From Emmonsiellopsis sp. PD_33 (Eukaryota; Ascomycota; Eurotiomycetes; Onygenales; Ajellomycetaceae): a stretch of DNA of 64,000 nt. The position numbers were made by a program, and so were the translations under genes. Location: the NCBI GenBank assembly GCA_032988165.1, contig JANTQF010000062.1, forward strand, positions 62,001 to 126,000. The letters run 5' to 3'. This document shows, in pieces, positions 60,791 through 64,000 of this stretch. Below the pieces are notes generated by a model. It saw only the letters and a program-made list of their open reading frames with translations. It made no database searches and was not told where the DNA came from. The number at the start of each line of letters is the position of its first letter. Position 1 is the first letter of the stretch.

Positions 60791-61898
60791 GGTAGAAATA
60801 ACTGACCTGTGTCAGGAAGCTTTAGATTTATATTAGAAGGCTTTAGATTTATATTAGGAGACTTTAGAGGATTCATTATTTAAGACTGATATTTAAAATA
60901 GTTAGTTAATATTTATTTCAAGAGGCAGTTCATTAAGAGAGGTTATTATTTATAAATAATAATTACATTAAAAATGTAGTTATCTGTGAATAATAATATA
61001 GAGATGTCCAGTATAAAATGTTATCTGCAGATAATAGATGTAGTAAAAATATTACTCTAGTAGTAATATCAGTGTCTCTATATATCTAATCCCTACAGTT
61101 TATTGAGATTGCAAAGGGTTCTGAGATTGAAGTTATTATTTATATCCAATAAAAATTTACTATTAGTTTAGAGTTAAATGCTTACCTAAAGGGTAAAGTG
61201 AAGAGCATTATGAAGGATCAAGAATATAGTAGAGGACACTAGATAGATAGTTTCATTAGTAACTTTATTTACCAGCTAAAATACATGAGAAACTAAGAGA
61301 TTAGAGAAGGCTACTTACTCTCTTTGCTCATGCAATCTCATGGAATCCACTGTCCATAACTAATAGGCATGGCAAAGTGAGTTTATCATGCAGCTAAAAC
61401 TGGCTCATGTAAAGCTTATTTTACCAAGTCATATCACAACTAGCTCAGTTCCCTGACAGCAAAGTGAGGGAGAGTATTAAATGTAACAGAACTGTTGAGA
61501 AGAGGAAAGTATATTAACTAATATAAATATAAAAACTTATCTATTAGAGATGAGCATATAGATGTTAGCAACTTAACAGTAAGAATATTATAGAGTGTAA
61601 GAGTAAGAAGAGAAAGAAAGAGATCTTTAACTCTTAAGACTCAGTCTAACTCAATTTAGTATAGTAATATAAATAAGAAATACAGCTAGATCTAATAGAG
61701 TTAGTTTACTAAGAAACTTTATATTCCTCATTTAGAGATAATAAGCTCTAGTTGCATTCTTATCATATTTAGAATAGTCTGATTTATCTTTATCTATAAA
61801 TAATAAAGCTATCTAATTAGTCTCATGTTGCTTTCAGTACTTATCTCCTCAATCAATAATAAGTATATTTTAGTGTCCTTTTTCTGCTAGAGTGCAGA

Positions 61899-62490
61899 CA
61901 AGGCTGAGTAATTCCAAGTCAAAAACTTGACTTGGACTTGAAATTATTCACCTCAATTTGCCCCAAGCACCTGCCATTATGACTTGGCTTAACTCACACT
62001 GTGTATTTCTTCAACTTGAGTAATCTCCAAATTACTTGGAGAATCAGAACCTTCAGGTAAATTTCCCAATTAGATTAGCCTGAACAGTCATGTGACATTT
62101 ATGCCCTGAATATCTGTTGCACATTTTTTTAATGCATTACTCTTATATATTGAAAAAGTAAATAGCTGCAAATCAAAAACCAAAAACTGCATTCTATAAC
62201 CTAGTGTCTGTATATATATAATGAAGTAGATCATCTTAACTAACCCCCCTTTCTATCTTAATATATATTGTTGTTCATGGATAATAATATTAATTACTGC
62301 TCTTCTTGTTCAGCACAATATCTGATGCCCTCTTCTTTTATATGTTCTGTAGCCACTGGTTGCCTTGTTTTTTCACAGCCTCTACTTCACACCTCTCAGC
62401 TGCTTCTCTTCACAATTCTTTTCCTAAGAAATTCAGGCCATCAAACACTCAAGATCCTCTTTCACATACAGGCTGGCTTAAACTGAGTGA
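61899..62490. repeat. Self-complementary repeat tract and spacer
   Basis: The right-hand TAGAGTGCAGA repeat contains a short hairpin, CCAAGTC at 61,915 facing GACTTGG at 61,930, and several further CAAGT/ACTTG pairs up to about 62,035. The sequence after it, up to the second hAT remnant, has nothing recognisable. Confidence 0.45.
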
Positions 62491-62497
62491 ACTTCAG

Positions 62498-62585
62498 AGG
62501 GTTAATGTATCACCAGGAAGATGTTAGGGTGCTAATGCATTACTGGGGAGACATCAAGGGGTTGATGCATTATTAGGGAGTGTGG
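62498..62585. repeat. Three imperfect tandem copies of a 28-31-bp unit
   Basis: Units at 62,498-62,525, 62,526-62,556 and 62,557-62,585 share AGGG-TTAATGCATTA-C-AGGGAG. They differ mainly at C/T and G/A sites. They lie just 3' of the second hAT transposase remnant and may be subterminal to that element. Confidence 0.7.
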
Positions 62586-62699
62586 AAGTCACTAGATATC
62601 TAGTTGCTATAGGTTGCCTTGATGTGGAACTATCATTTAATCTGGTTGAAATTCATTTTGGTGAAGGCTCTTGATCTTTATTATTTTGTTACTACCTTC

Positions 62700-64000
62700 T
62701 CCTTGAATTGTCTGAAACTACATCATCTTCAGACTCATCATCTTCAGCACTTTATGACATATTAATATCAGTACCTTCATCCTCTGTATCACTAATTACA
62801 TCTACCTTACTCAAGGCCAAGTTATTATTCTCCTCATCTTCATCAAACTCATCATCTATTACCTCATCCTCTTCAGCCAACTTGCTCTTCTTCTCACTCA
62901 GGGTGATTCAATCTAAGCACATCTTCAGCATCAGAGTCCACAAGGTTGATGGCTTAAGATGACTGTAGTAGTAATAATAGATATTATGAGCTACATTGAA
63001 GAGTCATTCTACACCAACAGTTAAACTAGGTACTGAAAGATAGTCTTAAACCATCTGTGCTAGAATAGGATACTGTGAATGATGTTCCTTCCAGTACAGC
63101 AAGTAGTTATATTTCTCACTTGGCCCTATACTAATATTTAGTACATCACATGAATATGAATAGATACCCCATGCATGAGAGTAGTAAACTAATCTTGGTT
63201 TAGATACTTCTTTACCTCATTCCTCCCACTGGCTCCAGCCAAGGCAGTGCTGTTGGGCACATTACTGAAGACTAAGTCAAAAAGATTATTTGATTGCCTC
63301 ATTTATTGCCTAGGCTGCTGTTGTGATGTGTCTTTACCAGACAATTTGAACATATATTTATTGTACACTTCTTGGAAATGATTTTAGTACTTTTCTTACC
63401 ATTTATAGTCATTATTATCTCAACTTTCTTGACTGAAGAGCTTTAATTTCTGATTTGGAGATAGAATTATTGTAATAGCATAGAGATACTCATGCTTCTT
63501 TTTCATGTCTGTGTAGTATTTAACCAACTTCTTATGGCATTTACACAAGGCATCATACATTAAGTGCTTCCAGTGCAAACACTTTCTCTCCAATGCCACT
63601 TTGTAATGGTCAATATGATTGAACAGGTTCTCATACAGCTAGAGTACTATAGGGAGGGTCAGGATTATTACTATAGAAAGTACAGTCATATATTTAGCAA
63701 AAGATTTTATGAGCTCAATTAAATACTCAACTGACTACCACTCATTCCTGTCTAGCCTAAATTCAGCTTGTCAATTGATATCTCCAACATACCTATCTAT
63801 ATAGACTCTGAGTCTAAGTGTGTGACATAGCATATGAAAAGTTGAATTCCATTAAGTAGTCACATTCATCATTAGTAACTTTGGCACTTCACCTATCCCA
63901 TTCATACCAGACTGTTGGATATCACAAAATACTTATTTGCACTGTAGACTCACATTGACATATCAAGTTAATAGATAGATCTAGTGAAACAGAGTCAGCA
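62700..64000 (-). pseudogene. hAT transposase 2, degenerate C-terminal part, runs off the window
   Basis: On the minus strand the order is KCHKKLVKYYTDMKKKHEYLY, then DNNDYKW (near 63,420), FQEVYNKYMFKL (near 63,370-63,340), NEVKKYLNQD, and the hATC dimerisation block YWKEHHSQYPILAQMV and VPSLTVGVE near 63,110-63,010, ending HLKPSTLWTLMLKMCLD. A Ser/Asp/Glu-rich acidic tail follows (about 62,900-62,710). The layout parallels the C-terminus of hAT1 but it is a different, more decayed copy with frame changes. The N-terminal part lies beyond base 64,000. Confidence 0.85.

Larger units (their letters stand above)
56331..61898. mobile_element. Second SNF2-carrying unit, bounded by related direct repeats
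   Basis: Both edges begin with TAGAGTGCAGA followed by AAGTC- and CAAGTT-rich, partly self-complementary sequence (56,331-about 56,545 and 61,888-about 62,062). Between them lie minus-strand coding remnants, including an SNF2-family ATPase, and a family of dispersed TTATC-N4-GATAA-like palindromes. A transposase or integrase could not be recognised, so calling this one mobile unit is inference. Confidence 0.35.

Noticed and set aside
1..64000. tRNA or rRNA genes
   Set aside because: No cloverleaf-compatible segment or rRNA-like sequence was noticed, and CpG-free DNA beyond 12 kb makes intact RNA genes unlikely there; a covariance-model scan was not possible.

Overview
The window reads as fungal nuclear DNA from a filamentous ascomycete. 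Genes carry short GT-AG introns of about 50-170 nt with CTAAT/CTAAC-type branch points, and leaders and trailers are pyrimidine-rich. A GC-balanced gene block abuts a long AT-rich, transposon-filled block almost without CpG. This two-compartment layout is what Onygenales/Ajellomycetaceae genomes (Blastomyces and relatives) are known for. The placement is inference from layout, not from a marker gene.

Region 1 (1-12,005) is ordinary genic sequence. It holds a spliced bZIP transcription factor (2,429-4,418, +), a monoacylglycerol-lipase-like alpha/beta hydrolase with four exons (6,594-7,938, -), a stand-alone response-regulator receiver protein whose phospho-acceptor Asp is replaced by Gln (9,185-9,809, -), and a tandem pair of tiny secreted six-cysteine proteins (10,633-10,898 and 11,422-11,675, +). 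The two peptides share intron length, intron position and cysteine spacing. Most of these genes become clear only after joining exons.

Region 2 (about 12,006-64,000) contains almost no CpG; I noticed one, at 37,618. It is a nest of decayed mobile elements. In order: a 5'-truncated Copia element (-); an LTR-like repeat; a composite unit of about 15 kb (16.3-31.2 kb) with an 18-bp tandem array, a Plavaka-type transposase, an SNF2-family ATPase and at least 15 copies of a CTCAGCTTAAGCTGAG-type palindrome; a complete hAT element (32,110-37,628, 8-bp target duplication CTCATCAC) that carries, besides its transposase, a histone H3-fold gene and an acidic-tailed protein; a broken Fe(II)/2-oxoglutarate dioxygenase-like gene (37.6-40.05 kb, -); a complete chromodomain-bearing Gypsy element (40,500-47,924, two 297-bp LTRs, duplication TAAAG) inserted at the 3' end of a second, older Gypsy element (47,931-54,085, -); a second SNF2-family unit (56.3-61.9 kb) with its own family of dispersed palindromes; and the C-terminal part of another hAT transposase running off the right edge.

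The coding remnants in region 2 are full of TAG/TAA/TGA stops, many at former Arg codons. Paired LTRs resolve the same ancestral CpGs to TpG in one copy and CpA in the other, so the decay is best explained by CpG-directed C-to-T mutation on both strands (a RIP-like or methylation-deamination process). The most striking content is the set of chromatin-type genes inside mobile DNA: an H3-like histone with an acidic partner inside a hAT, two SNF2 ATPases, a 2OG dioxygenase-like gene and a chromodomain on an integrase.
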